From positions 1-12,409 of the forward strand of contig JAIORR010000111.1 of NCBI GenBank assembly GCA_021108055.1: a stretch of 12,409 nt of DNA, in the 5' to 3' direction. This document shows, in pieces, positions 1 through 7,140 of this stretch; the first letter of the stretch is position 1, and the number at the start of each line of letters is the position of its first letter. The stretch comes from Candidatus Cloacimonadota bacterium. GTDB lineage: Bacteria; Cloacimonadota; Cloacimonadia; Cloacimonadales; TCS61. The position numbers and the translations under genes were made by a program. The notes under the pieces are model-generated. The model made no database searches and had not been told where the DNA came from. It saw nothing but the letters and a program-made list of their open reading frames with translations.

Positions 1-124
1 GTTCCCTCTATTTGAGCGAAGCACTAAAGAGAGGGACAGCAGGGTGAGTTAGTAAACCTGAAATATTTTTTATATTTCGCTCTATTCTATTCAACCCTTC
101 AGGGTTGTATAGGTTGTTTCTTGA
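1..124. other. Left-edge intergenic region with three inverted repeats
   Basis: No gene is visible. Stem 1: TCCCTCT (3-9) pairs with AGAGGGA (30-36) around a 20-nt loop. Stem 2: GAAATAT (60-66) pairs with ATATTTC (72-78) around five T. Stem 3: CAACCCT (92-98) pairs with AGGGTTG (101-107), 18 nt past the endonuclease stop. Stem 3 could end transcription of the endonuclease gene, though no clear T-run follows on the minus strand. Confidence 0.45.
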
Positions 125-1129
125 TCATTTTACTGCTGTAATGTAATAAAACTTCTTTTCATTTATCACTGATGTACTCCAGCTTTCTCCGGCAAATGAA
201 CCGGAAGTATCTTCTGCAAAACCGATGTACGGATCATCTGAAGAATAAACCTTATATGAATTCGCACTTTCTACTAAACTCCATTCAATAAATATGGAGT
301 TGTTCTGAACATAAATATTTGTAATTTCCGGGGAGGGTAGATAATACCAAATCCTTCTTGCTAATGTAGAATCGATTACAAATGGATTTGGTAAGTTATC
401 CTGATATGCTGCGATTTCCCAGGTTCTTTCAAATTCAACCGGATCAACCGGATCATTATAATGCCACTGCAAGAGAACATTCTTTTGTTGCTCAAAGAAA
501 CTGCTGTCTGCAACATCATGATAGATAGCACCAAAATAGAACATTGCTCTGGCTGCGTTACCTTTATTTTCTTCTCGTGGTTCAAATTTATCCGGATCGT
601 CATTTTCCTTTTCTGCATATTCATCGATAGATTCAGCAGGGACAGTTAATAATAGGATATCCTTCCAATACCATCTATCTGCATTTTCGTCAGGGATTTC
701 ACCGAAAGGATCATTTCCTCTGGAAGAATTTACGGTACTTTTACAGGGGAACAGGTGATGCATATCGCTTTTCTGTGGTTCACTACCGGCACCCATGCTC
801 TGCGGAAATGTATGTTCACAGTTTATTCCTTTGTGATAGGCATCTGTTGATGGGTCTAAAGATAGATCGAGCGTTATAGTATAATCCGAATAAATACAAG
901 ACAGTTGATTTCCTTCCTTCAGATCGATTACTGCATACATAGTATCTCTACAAGCTGTATAACCAAGTGTTGTAGATGTTTTATAATTATTAACGACATG
1001 ATCGAAAAGTTCCTGTCCATATAGACCATCTGCTATAATAGTCTGTGCAAAAGCGCTATTCAGAAAACAGAGAAATATTGAAATAAAACAAATTCTAACT
1101 ATTTTCATATTTTTTTTTCTAATAAACAT
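125..1129 (-). CDS. Secreted endonuclease I family nuclease with C-terminal Fn3-like module
   Basis: A 334-residue protein predicted to cut DNA (possibly RNA) outside the cytoplasm, in the EndA/Vvn/NucM family of His-Me-finger nucleases. The family signature is clear: NCEHTFPQS at residues 103-111 (Glu105 and His106 expected to be catalytic), SDMHHLFP at 121-128, NSSRGNDPFG at 134-143 (Asn metal ligand region) and GNAARAMFYF at 190-199. A signal peptide spans about residues 8-28 and ends SAFA|QT. Residues 268-334 form a fibronectin-III-like module whose end is almost identical to those of the two large upstream proteins. I chose the start at 1129 because AGGAAA (1138-1143) lies 8 nt upstream; the internal Met8 (1108) has only A-rich sequence before it. 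The gene follows a terminator for the upstream gene, so it probably has its own promoter. The nuclease assignment is firm; the biological role (DNA scavenging or biofilm DNA turnover) is inference. Confidence 0.95.
   Translation of the reverse strand: MFIRKKNMKIVRICFISIFLCFLNSAFAQTIIADGLYGQELFDHVVNNYKTSTTLGYTACRDTMYAVIDLKEGNQLSCIYSDYTITLDLSLDPSTDAYHKGINCEHTFPQSMGAGSEPQKSDMHHLFPCKSTVNSSRGNDPFGEIPDENADRWYWKDILLLTVPAESIDEYAEKENDDPDKFEPREENKGNAARAMFYFGAIYHDVADSSFFEQQKNVLLQWHYNDPVDPVEFERTWEIAAYQDNLPNPFVIDSTLARRIWYYLPSPEITNIYVQNNSIFIEWSLVESANSYKVYSSDDPYIGFAEDTSGSFAGESWSTSVINEKKFYYITAVK
171..260 (-). repeat. C-terminal module DNA repeat, copy A (endonuclease gene)
   Basis: This 90-nt segment encodes YKVYSSDDPYIGFAED and the following SGSFAGESWSTS stretch. 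It matches copy B in about 81 of 90 positions and copy C in about 80 of 90 by hand count, with no gaps. The first 20 nt are identical in all three. It is far more conserved than anything else shared by these genes. Confidence 0.85.
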
Positions 1130-1295
1130 TTAATCTATTTCCTATCATTATTTTAATTCTTTCTAACCAACAAATTTAAAGTATTGATTCCTGATCTATA
1201 CTTCAGATTTCCTCGAAGCCATATTCATTCCAATTTTTTCTTTTTCCGCATAAATCTAATAAATAGCAAACAATTATTAAATTATATATGATAAC
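1130..1295. other. Intergenic region between endonuclease gene and upstream terminator
   Basis: AT-rich, with no gene visible. It should hold the endonuclease promoter because a terminator lies just upstream. A TAAATTTG sequence (minus strand, 1171-1178) fits the TAnnTTTG -7 element known from Bacteroidota, but I see no matching upstream TTG element at the right distance, so I do not call a promoter. Confidence 0.3.
1138..1143 (-). promoter_or_regulatory. Ribosome binding site for the endonuclease gene
   Basis: AGGAAA on the minus strand ends 8 nt before the ATG at 1129. It favours that start over the internal Met at 1108. Confidence 0.6.
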
Positions 1296-1331
1296 ATAAA
1301 AATTAAAAATCCAACCAAATCTGGTGGGATT
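1296..1331 (-). terminator. Probable intrinsic terminator of the large C25-like gene
   Basis: Starting 25 nt after the stop codon, the minus strand reads AATCC-C-ACCA, loop GATT, TGGT-T-GGATT, then TTTAATTTTTATG. That is a 5 + 4 bp stem with one mismatch and a 4-nt loop, followed by a T-rich run. It separates this gene from the endonuclease gene downstream. Confidence 0.6.
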
Positions 1332-1355
1332 AAATCAAAACTTACAATCAATTAT

Positions 1356-4300
1356 TTAATTCTCAGCAGTCACACGGTAGAATTTCTTTTCAATTATTAC
1401 TGATGTACTCCAGCTTTCTCCAGCAAATGAACCGGAGGTATCTTCTACAAAACCAGTGTATGGATCATTAGAAGAATAAACTTTATATGAAACTGCACCG
1501 GTTACAGCATCCCATGAAAGTTGGATACTTGAACCGTTAAGCTGAATTTGTACGTTAACCGGGGAGGCTAATTGCAGAGAAACTGTTAAAGTCACAGGTA
1601 CTATTATTGAAGATTCATCGGGATCATTGCTGGTAATTTGAATATTTGCTTCATATATTCCTTCTGTAAGGCTATCAGGTAATGTATCAAAAAGAATACT
1701 TAGAACATCATCCGGAGAACCAGGATCTATTGAACCACTGATCTGGTTTTGTCCATTAAGAGTTAACCATTCTAATGTCGGATCATTCATACATGTTACA
1801 GCAAAAGGACTAAGACCCGTTGGCTCTATTCCACCAGTTCCATCGGATGCTACTTGAACACCATCATTATCATAAATAAAATAACTGTTCTCATAAGCCC
1901 AATTACCAGCGGTAAATGTAGTAGATATCGAATCTCCGGTTGATATTGAAATATCAAACGAAACAGGACCTGAACCTGTTGTAAGTGTAATATCATCTAA
2001 TACCACTAAACTATTAACCATAACATCCAGAGAGCCATCATTCCAACCATCACCATAATCATCATATAGGTCTATTGTAAAAGTACAATCACGAAAATCT
2101 GCATTTGGAACTTCTTTAATAAGGGGTGCAATAATATATGGTTTAATTTCTCGTTCAGAAGAATAATCTGTTCTACTATTATTAGATTCGGATATCTTAT
2201 GATTCTCTAAGGATATATTGCGTTCCAAATAAACGATTCGAGCAGTATAATCAAGAGTAGTACCACCCGTATTGCCGATTGTAAGAACATCTGATGAAGA
2301 ATTACCCGGTTGTAATGTTTTTTCAAATAATAATGGACTAACTATAATATCAGCAGGTTCAGGGAAATATGATGCAGGGAAAATAATGTAATCTACCCAG
2401 GCACAATCCGATCCGTGACTTATAGAACCATCTTTTTCATATTCCCATTTAAAAGTCCGATTTCCCGCAGAAACAGGATAGCTTACCTGGCTCCAGGCAA
2501 CTTCTCCATTCCATCTATCCTGTTCTACTCCATCAATAAAAAATTTTAATCCATCATAATAATGCGTAACACTTTCAGAAGAAACTTTCCTATAGAAAGA
2601 AATTGTTCCATCAGCAGTAACCTCGGCATTTAGGATAAGCTCGGAAGTCTGATTGTGGGTTATTATCCCGGATTTGGCACAATATGTTCCTTCATAAGGA
2701 GCTTCTGTGACAACAGTCCAATCTGCATCACCTGCAAATCCCCAGGGATTAGCTGAAAAATTACCTGTTTCAAAATCCTCAGTAATAATCCCGATAGAAA
2801 TACTAAACGAATCCTCTGCTGAATAGCTGTAATCTGCTGCTACATCCCAATCTATTACAGCACTATGTCCAATAGGTGCACTTGCATCTGCAGTAACATT
2901 AAAGACAGCTATTTCCGATTGACCTGATTGAAATGTTCCAAAATCAAATGTTGCTGAATTAATAGTCAGATAAATATCATCAGTAGAAATAAAAGCCGAT
3001 GTTAAGTACGCATCTGTTCCTCCATTGTTGGTAAAAGTTACTAAGATATCTGTTGTTTCCCCGGGATCTAACATATGATTATCTCCATCATCGATGAAAA
3101 CATTATCATATTCAATTTTGGGTGCATTAACCTCCAGTTCGAAAACTATATCCCAGTTATCTTCATTACTTATCACATCAAGTTGAAAGGATATAATGTG
3201 ACCATCAGGACAAGTATCAACTACGGTAAATTCATAGTCAGTAAGATTTTCACCAGAACCTCCACCGGAGATATCATTATAATTCGAACTATTTGCAGTG
3301 ATTGTAATATAGATATCCGAAGTAGAGAGAACTGCAGAAACACCGGTAGCTGTCTCTTCTCCTAAATTATTTAAGGTAATATCCAGATCAACATCTTCAC
3401 CATGATCAACTTGTCCGTTATCGTTTTCATCTATTATTCTTATATCACCCAAAACTAAGAATGGTTCTTCTAATGGGATTGGAGAAGATGTTATCAGTAA
3501 TGCCATTTCATTCTGTAAGTGTTTAGCTGCATCCGGATATGAATTATTAAAAGTATATTCCAATCCAATAGTTCCCGTAGGATCTTCTATACCTACAGAA
3601 CTGTATTGACCATGTTGAGAAGGATAAGAACCGGAGTTAGTATTATTTATAATTTTATATTGTAATTTGATCTCACTGTCACCGGTAGTTGTGGGATAAT
3701 AATTTGCATCGTACAGAATTACCTGAAAAGTCTCTTCATCATTATTATAATCATTCTGCATATTATCCCATTCTATAATTACAGTATGCAAAGATGAATC
3801 GTGGTACCAGTAAACACCACCACTACCTGTTTTCAGATCATCCCAGAAAGGAGCGATCATTGGTGAAGGACCTTGAGGTCCTGGGATAGGACTGTTCATG
3901 AAAGAAGCCTGAGTGCTTCCACCCGGAGCTATCCAGCCATTTGAACATACAGTTGCCGAATCATACTCTTCTCCATACATTCTAAAAGTAATTGGAAGAC
4001 TATTGATCGTTTCACTATCACCATCATCACCAGGATCACTTAAGTTAAGGTTTGTACCAATGCTGTTTATTTCGATCCACTCATAAGTTGGAACGCTAAG
4101 ATAACCTGTGTCACCATCATCATAGCAGAAATAACCGTACGCATCCGGTCCTACCGGATCTGTGATTGATACTTCTCCAATACCCAATATGAACTGCACT
4201 GTGGAATCGTATCCATCTGCATTATAAAGATGAAGCTCCATCATTATCTGGGTTCCTACTACAAGTTGAGTACTTGCCGCTACTTCAAATGTATCTGCTG

Positions 4301-6869
4301 TATTGGAAGCCTGTCCGCCTTCACCTGTAATAGTTCCAAAATATCCGTTAACATCTGAAACCGTAACTCGGCTATCGGTTGAACTCAGAATACCAGAGAC
4401 AGCATTGGCAGTAACAAGACCATTATTTTGAATTGTTACATTCATTTCTACGGTCTCACCCGGATCAAGATATCCGTTAGCATCGTCAATAGTGTAATCT
4501 ACCACATCAAGATTAGCACCTTCCACTACCAGAAAAATTATATCGTTCCATGAATTTCTAATATTATCTTCTATAACAATATCTATTTTGATCTCTGTTC
4601 CGCCTAACACATCTTCATCGATTGAAATATCAAAATCATCTATACAATAGGCAGAGTTACCGGATAAGATCGAACCAAAATCTTCAACATCATCTGTGAT
4701 TGTAACGAAATTATTATCTGTTGTTATTGTTGCTGTAACAGAGTTTGCAGTTTGAGAACCGAAATTCTTCAAACTTACTTTCAATTCTATAGCTTCACCC
4801 GGATTTATCACCCCATCATCATTACCGGTTGATGTGCCTGAGATATCATCATCGATCATTACATTGAAGACATTTACAAATCTATCGATCTCTCCGACAT
4901 CAAATCCTCCAAGATGTGGAATGTAATTGTGTTTAGTTACCGTAAGGTTTGCTGTGCCCTCTGCATCCGCATCAATCGGAAGTGCAATAAAGCCGGTTTC
5001 ATCTGTAAATCCAGTCGCAAATATTTCGTCATCATCCATATAAGCTGTAACCCAAGCACCTTCCAAAGGAGCTTCAACAATGTTAATTACGGTAACTTCC
5101 AGATAATTGGTTCCTGGAGAAATCTGTGTTTCATAATCTGCAAAAAGATTTCTTGGAATTCCAGTCCATAGTTCAACTCCCGGATCACCTATTAAAGTAT
5201 TCATATGTGAAAAATTATCTACATGACCATCCGGATTTTGAGGATAATGCTCATACAAGGCAAGCTTACCTCTGTTTACAGCACCACCCGGATTGTAGAT
5301 ATTATCTACAAAAACCCCATAATATATACCGGCATCAATACAATTATTAAAGTTTGTATGAGTACCTGTTGTTGCAGTTCCAATCGCAGCAATAGCCCCG
5401 GTTGGATTACTTGCTGAACCAGCCCTGATAAATGCTTCACTACGACTTTCACCGGAAGCGAAACCACCGGTTGAGCAGGTCAGGAAAACAGCAAAAGGTA
5501 ACTTTTTATAATTTGTGAGATTGTTAATATCTGTATTTCCAAAACCGCTCATATTCAACCAGCCACGATAGTTGAAATAACTTACACCTGAATTTAAATT
5601 GCTGGTCATCAAACTGGAAAAACTTCCGGAATAAACTTCTGTTGCAACTATATTGGGAGCATGCTGCTGCATCATTTCAACTATGGATTGATTAATGAAA
5701 ACTGTAGATGGACCGGATATGGAAGGATCTCCCACCATGAGAGAAGTATTATACCAGCCAGTCTCATCCATATAAGGTTCTTTCTCATAATTTAATACCT
5801 TAACAATATATGTTTGCAAGTCTGCAATGGAAGATATCGATATACGTCCGATAAATATATCTTCCAAAACATCATTTCCTTCTAATTGTGCATAAGGATG
5901 ATCTCCTTCAGCGCTGTAATAAGTTATATAAAAAGTTGGAATATCATAAGAACCACCCACATCACCAACCAGACATACGAATTCGGGTGGATTTTCCCAA
6001 TTGTCATACGCATTCTGGATATAGTTTTTTATTGATGTATTAGTAGTTCCCGTTTCTGCGGTACTGGCTAATGTAACATCGAATCCTTTCTGGTGCTTCC
6101 AGTCAGATAAATACTCAAGATTGGAAAGCAGGGTTGCATCATCCGGATAGATAAACAGGTAACTCGGATTCTGGTATTCACCATTACGCTCTCTAACAGA
6201 ATCATAGTTCAAAATTGTAGATCGGTACAAAGGTTCGAAGAAGCGTGATCTCTTTTTATCGAGTATTTTAGGATTTATCCCACCCTTGCCCGATGCGTTT
6301 ACAACAATATCAACATCTCTTACAATTCTTAAAGTTTTTGTTTGCGGATCATATTGGAATGGATTGATCGAAATACTAACAACACGTTGATCTCTAAGTA
6401 TTACAGGTTCTCCGATCTCTACAATATTAGTCGGAAAAGCATATCCATTTTGATAATAATCTTCATCAATAATAAATTTGAAAGGCTTCATGTTATTTTC
6501 ACTTTGTAATTCCTGCGTTGGGTAAATGCTTATATCCTTAACAATTTCATCTTCTGTATAAATGATCTCAAAGCTGACAGATCCTTCATTTGGGATTGAA
6601 ATCAATCTGGTGAATTTGGGAAGATCAGGTTTTCCAACCTGCAATGAGTTCCCTTCTTTCCAATATGAAATTTTTTGATAATCTATCTCATTTTCTCTGA
6701 TCGTTTCAATATTATAACCATTCAACGAAAAATTGACTTCTGTATACTCTTTTCCAGAGGAGGTATGTTCAAATAGATTTTTTCCGGAATTTCCTTCAAT
6801 ATCTACCCATTCTGCATTAAGAACAGATAAAAATAATAATAATAATAAAAATAATGTTTTCTTCAACAT
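1356..6869 (-). CDS. Secreted C25 (gingipain)-family protein, multi-domain, lacking the canonical catalytic His
   Basis: A 1837-residue exported protein. Residues 1-19 are a signal peptide (MLKK, Leu-rich core, LNA|EW). Residues 20-234 resemble the C25 propeptide, and about 235-572 is a C25 peptidase fold (LVGD, DIFIGRI, NYRG, TCSTGGF, LIGDPGVELW). The likely nucleophile Cys465 is kept, but the His of the usual GHG motif is Trp437 (RGWLN), so activity is doubtful. After it come an Ig-like domain (573-658), two CARDB-like domains (672-783, 788-895), a nidogen-like domain (912-1130), two more CARDB-like domains (1137-1248, 1252-1360), a jelly-roll adhesin-like domain (DFETGNFS...WGFAGDADW, 1364-1498), a split Ig-like domain (1507-1546 and 1699-1764) holding a YDDYGDGWNDG domain, and the C-terminal Fn3-like module (1766-1837). 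The start at 6869 has AAGGAAG 9 nt upstream; the earlier in-frame ATG at 6905 lacks a ribosome site and lies at the predicted transcript start. Role inferred: surface adhesin or altered protease. Confidence 0.95.
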   Translation of the reverse strand: MLKKTLFLLLLLFLSVLNAEWVDIEGNSGKNLFEHTSSGKEYTEVNFSLNGYNIETIRENEIDYQKISYWKEGNSLQVGKPDLPKFTRLISIPNEGSVSFEIIYTEDEIVKDISIYPTQELQSENNMKPFKFIIDEDYYQNGYAFPTNIVEIGEPVILRDQRVVSISINPFQYDPQTKTLRIVRDVDIVVNASGKGGINPKILDKKRSRFFEPLYRSTILNYDSVRERNGEYQNPSYLFIYPDDATLLSNLEYLSDWKHQKGFDVTLASTAETGTTNTSIKNYIQNAYDNWENPPEFVCLVGDVGGSYDIPTFYITYYSAEGDHPYAQLEGNDVLEDIFIGRISISSIADLQTYIVKVLNYEKEPYMDETGWYNTSLMVGDPSISGPSTVFINQSIVEMMQQHAPNIVATEVYSGSFSSLMTSNLNSGVSYFNYRGWLNMSGFGNTDINNLTNYKKLPFAVFLTCSTGGFASGESRSEAFIRAGSASNPTGAIAAIGTATTGTHTNFNNCIDAGIYYGVFVDNIYNPGGAVNRGKLALYEHYPQNPDGHVDNFSHMNTLIGDPGVELWTGIPRNLFADYETQISPGTNYLEVTVINIVEAPLEGAWVTAYMDDDEIFATGFTDETGFIALPIDADAEGTANLTVTKHNYIPHLGGFDVGEIDRFVNVFNVMIDDDISGTSTGNDDGVINPGEAIELKVSLKNFGSQTANSVTATITTDNNFVTITDDVEDFGSILSGNSAYCIDDFDISIDEDVLGGTEIKIDIVIEDNIRNSWNDIIFLVVEGANLDVVDYTIDDANGYLDPGETVEMNVTIQNNGLVTANAVSGILSSTDSRVTVSDVNGYFGTITGEGGQASNTADTFEVAASTQLVVGTQIMMELHLYNADGYDSTVQFILGIGEVSITDPVGPDAYGYFCYDDGDTGYLSVPTYEWIEINSIGTNLNLSDPGDDGDSETINSLPITFRMYGEEYDSATVCSNGWIAPGGSTQASFMNSPIPGPQGPSPMIAPFWDDLKTGSGGVYWYHDSSLHTVIIEWDNMQNDYNNDEETFQVILYDANYYPTTTGDSEIKLQYKIINNTNSGSYPSQHGQYSSVGIEDPTGTIGLEYTFNNSYPDAAKHLQNEMALLITSSPIPLEEPFLVLGDIRIIDENDNGQVDHGEDVDLDITLNNLGEETATGVSAVLSTSDIYITITANSSNYNDISGGGSGENLTDYEFTVVDTCPDGHIISFQLDVISNEDNWDIVFELEVNAPKIEYDNVFIDDGDNHMLDPGETTDILVTFTNNGGTDAYLTSAFISTDDIYLTINSATFDFGTFQSGQSEIAVFNVTADASAPIGHSAVIDWDVAADYSYSAEDSFSISIGIITEDFETGNFSANPWGFAGDADWTVVTEAPYEGTYCAKSGIITHNQTSELILNAEVTADGTISFYRKVSSESVTHYYDGLKFFIDGVEQDRWNGEVAWSQVSYPVSAGNRTFKWEYEKDGSISHGSDCAWVDYIIFPASYFPEPADIIVSPLLFEKTLQPGNSSSDVLTIGNTGGTTLDYTARIVYLERNISLENHKISESNNSRTDYSSEREIKPYIIAPLIKEVPNADFRDCTFTIDLYDDYGDGWNDGSLDVMVNSLVVLDDITLTTGSGPVSFDISISTGDSISTTFTAGNWAYENSYFIYDNDGVQVASDGTGGIEPTGLSPFAVTCMNDPTLEWLTLNGQNQISGSIDPGSPDDVLSILFDTLPDSLTEGIYEANIQITSNDPDESSIIVPVTLTVSLQLASPVNVQIQLNGSSIQLSWDAVTGAVSYKVYSSNDPYTGFVEDTSGSFAGESWSTSVIIEKKFYRVTAEN
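1402..1491 (-). repeat. C-terminal module DNA repeat, copy B (large C25-like gene)
   Basis: Ungapped match to copies A and C at about 90% identity by hand count. Similarity to copy C continues into 1492-1520 (the segment encoding SWDAVTGA), where copy A differs. Confidence 0.85.
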
Positions 6870-6878
6870 AATTAATAA

Positions 6879-6885
6879 CTTCCTT
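6879..6885 (-). promoter_or_regulatory. Ribosome binding site deciding the start of the large C25-like gene
   Basis: AAGGAAG on the minus strand ends 9 nt before the ATG at 6869. The in-frame ATG at 6905 has no such sequence, so translation most likely starts at 6869, placing the signal peptide right at the N-terminus. Confidence 0.75.
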
Positions 6886-6915
6886 ATTTTTTTAATTTCA
6901 ATCATTTACGCAATA

Positions 6916-6924
6916 ATTATACCA
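6916..6924 (-). promoter_or_regulatory. Candidate extended -10 promoter for the large C25-like gene
   Basis: The minus strand reads TGGTATAAT, a full extended -10 element (TGnTATAAT). Transcription would begin near 6908, giving a leader of about 39 nt. No good -35 hexamer is seen at 16-18 nt, which an extended -10 can tolerate. A short inverted repeat, AATTCT-T-AGAATT (6938-6950), overlaps the -35 position and could be an operator. Confidence 0.45.
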
Positions 6925-6937
6925 ACAATAATAAAGT

Positions 6938-6950
6938 AATTCTTAGAATT
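6938..6950. repeat. Inverted repeat upstream of the candidate promoter
   Basis: AATTCT, one central T, AGAATT: a perfect 6-bp inverted repeat placed where a -35 element would lie for the promoter at 6916-6924. Possible operator; in AT-rich DNA chance is also plausible. Confidence 0.3.
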
Positions 6951-7042
6951 CTTAATAAAAAGTAATTTCGGAGCTAATTATTCTTCTCACCTGCAAATTT
7001 TATTTCAAAAGCAACTTTTATTACACTTATATAATCTTAATC

Positions 7043-7064
7043 ATCATTGATGAAAATCAATGAT
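7043..7064. repeat. 9-bp inverted repeat with 4-nt loop downstream of the fusion gene
   Basis: Plus strand: ATCATTGAT, loop GAAA, ATCAATGAT. The stem is perfect. It lies 77 nt beyond the fusion gene's stop. On the minus strand no T-run follows directly, so it is not a textbook terminator, but it could act with the neighbouring palindrome to end or stabilise the mRNA. Confidence 0.55.
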
Positions 7065-7080
7065 TGAAAAATAGTCACTT

Positions 7081-7094
7081 GATACTATAGTATC
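7081..7094. repeat. Perfect 14-bp palindrome downstream of the fusion gene
   Basis: GATACTATAGTATC is its own reverse complement. On the minus strand it is followed after 8 nt by TATTTTTC and then the second inverted repeat. It may be part of a compound terminator or a dimeric protein site. Confidence 0.5.
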
Positions 7095-7140
7095 AGGAAA
7101 AGAACACAATCAAGCTACAAATATTTTCTTTCTTAAATTT

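Noticed and set aside
125..330. Canonical T9SS type-A C-terminal sorting domain at protein ends
   Set aside because: I looked for the YPNPF...G.Y...V pattern and basic C-terminus in all four proteins and did not see it. The NLPNPFVIDS stretch in the endonuclease belongs to the nuclease fold, not a sorting tail.
3075..3365. Open frame on the plus strand inside the large C25-like gene (and similar plus-strand frames at 461-649, 4914-5171, 5126-5417, 7378-7650, 8055-8279, 9322-9561)
   Set aside because: These are antisense to strongly supported coding sequence, have low-complexity or Ile/Asn/Cys-rich translations with no recognisable domain, and have no convincing ribosome site.
3395..3435. Dockerin-like calcium loop (DENDNGQVDHGED) in the C25-like protein
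   Set aside because: There is only one such loop at this site and it begins a CARDB-like repeat. Equivalent Asp-rich loops (DDANGYLDPGE, DDGDNHMLDPGE, GNDDGVINPGE) start the sister repeats, so it is not a dockerin, though it may bind calcium.
6870..6905. Twelve-residue N-terminal extension of the C25-like protein from the ATG at 6905
   Set aside because: There is no ribosome site before that ATG and it lies at the predicted transcript start, whereas the ATG at 6869 has AAGGAAG at good spacing and starts a classic signal peptide.
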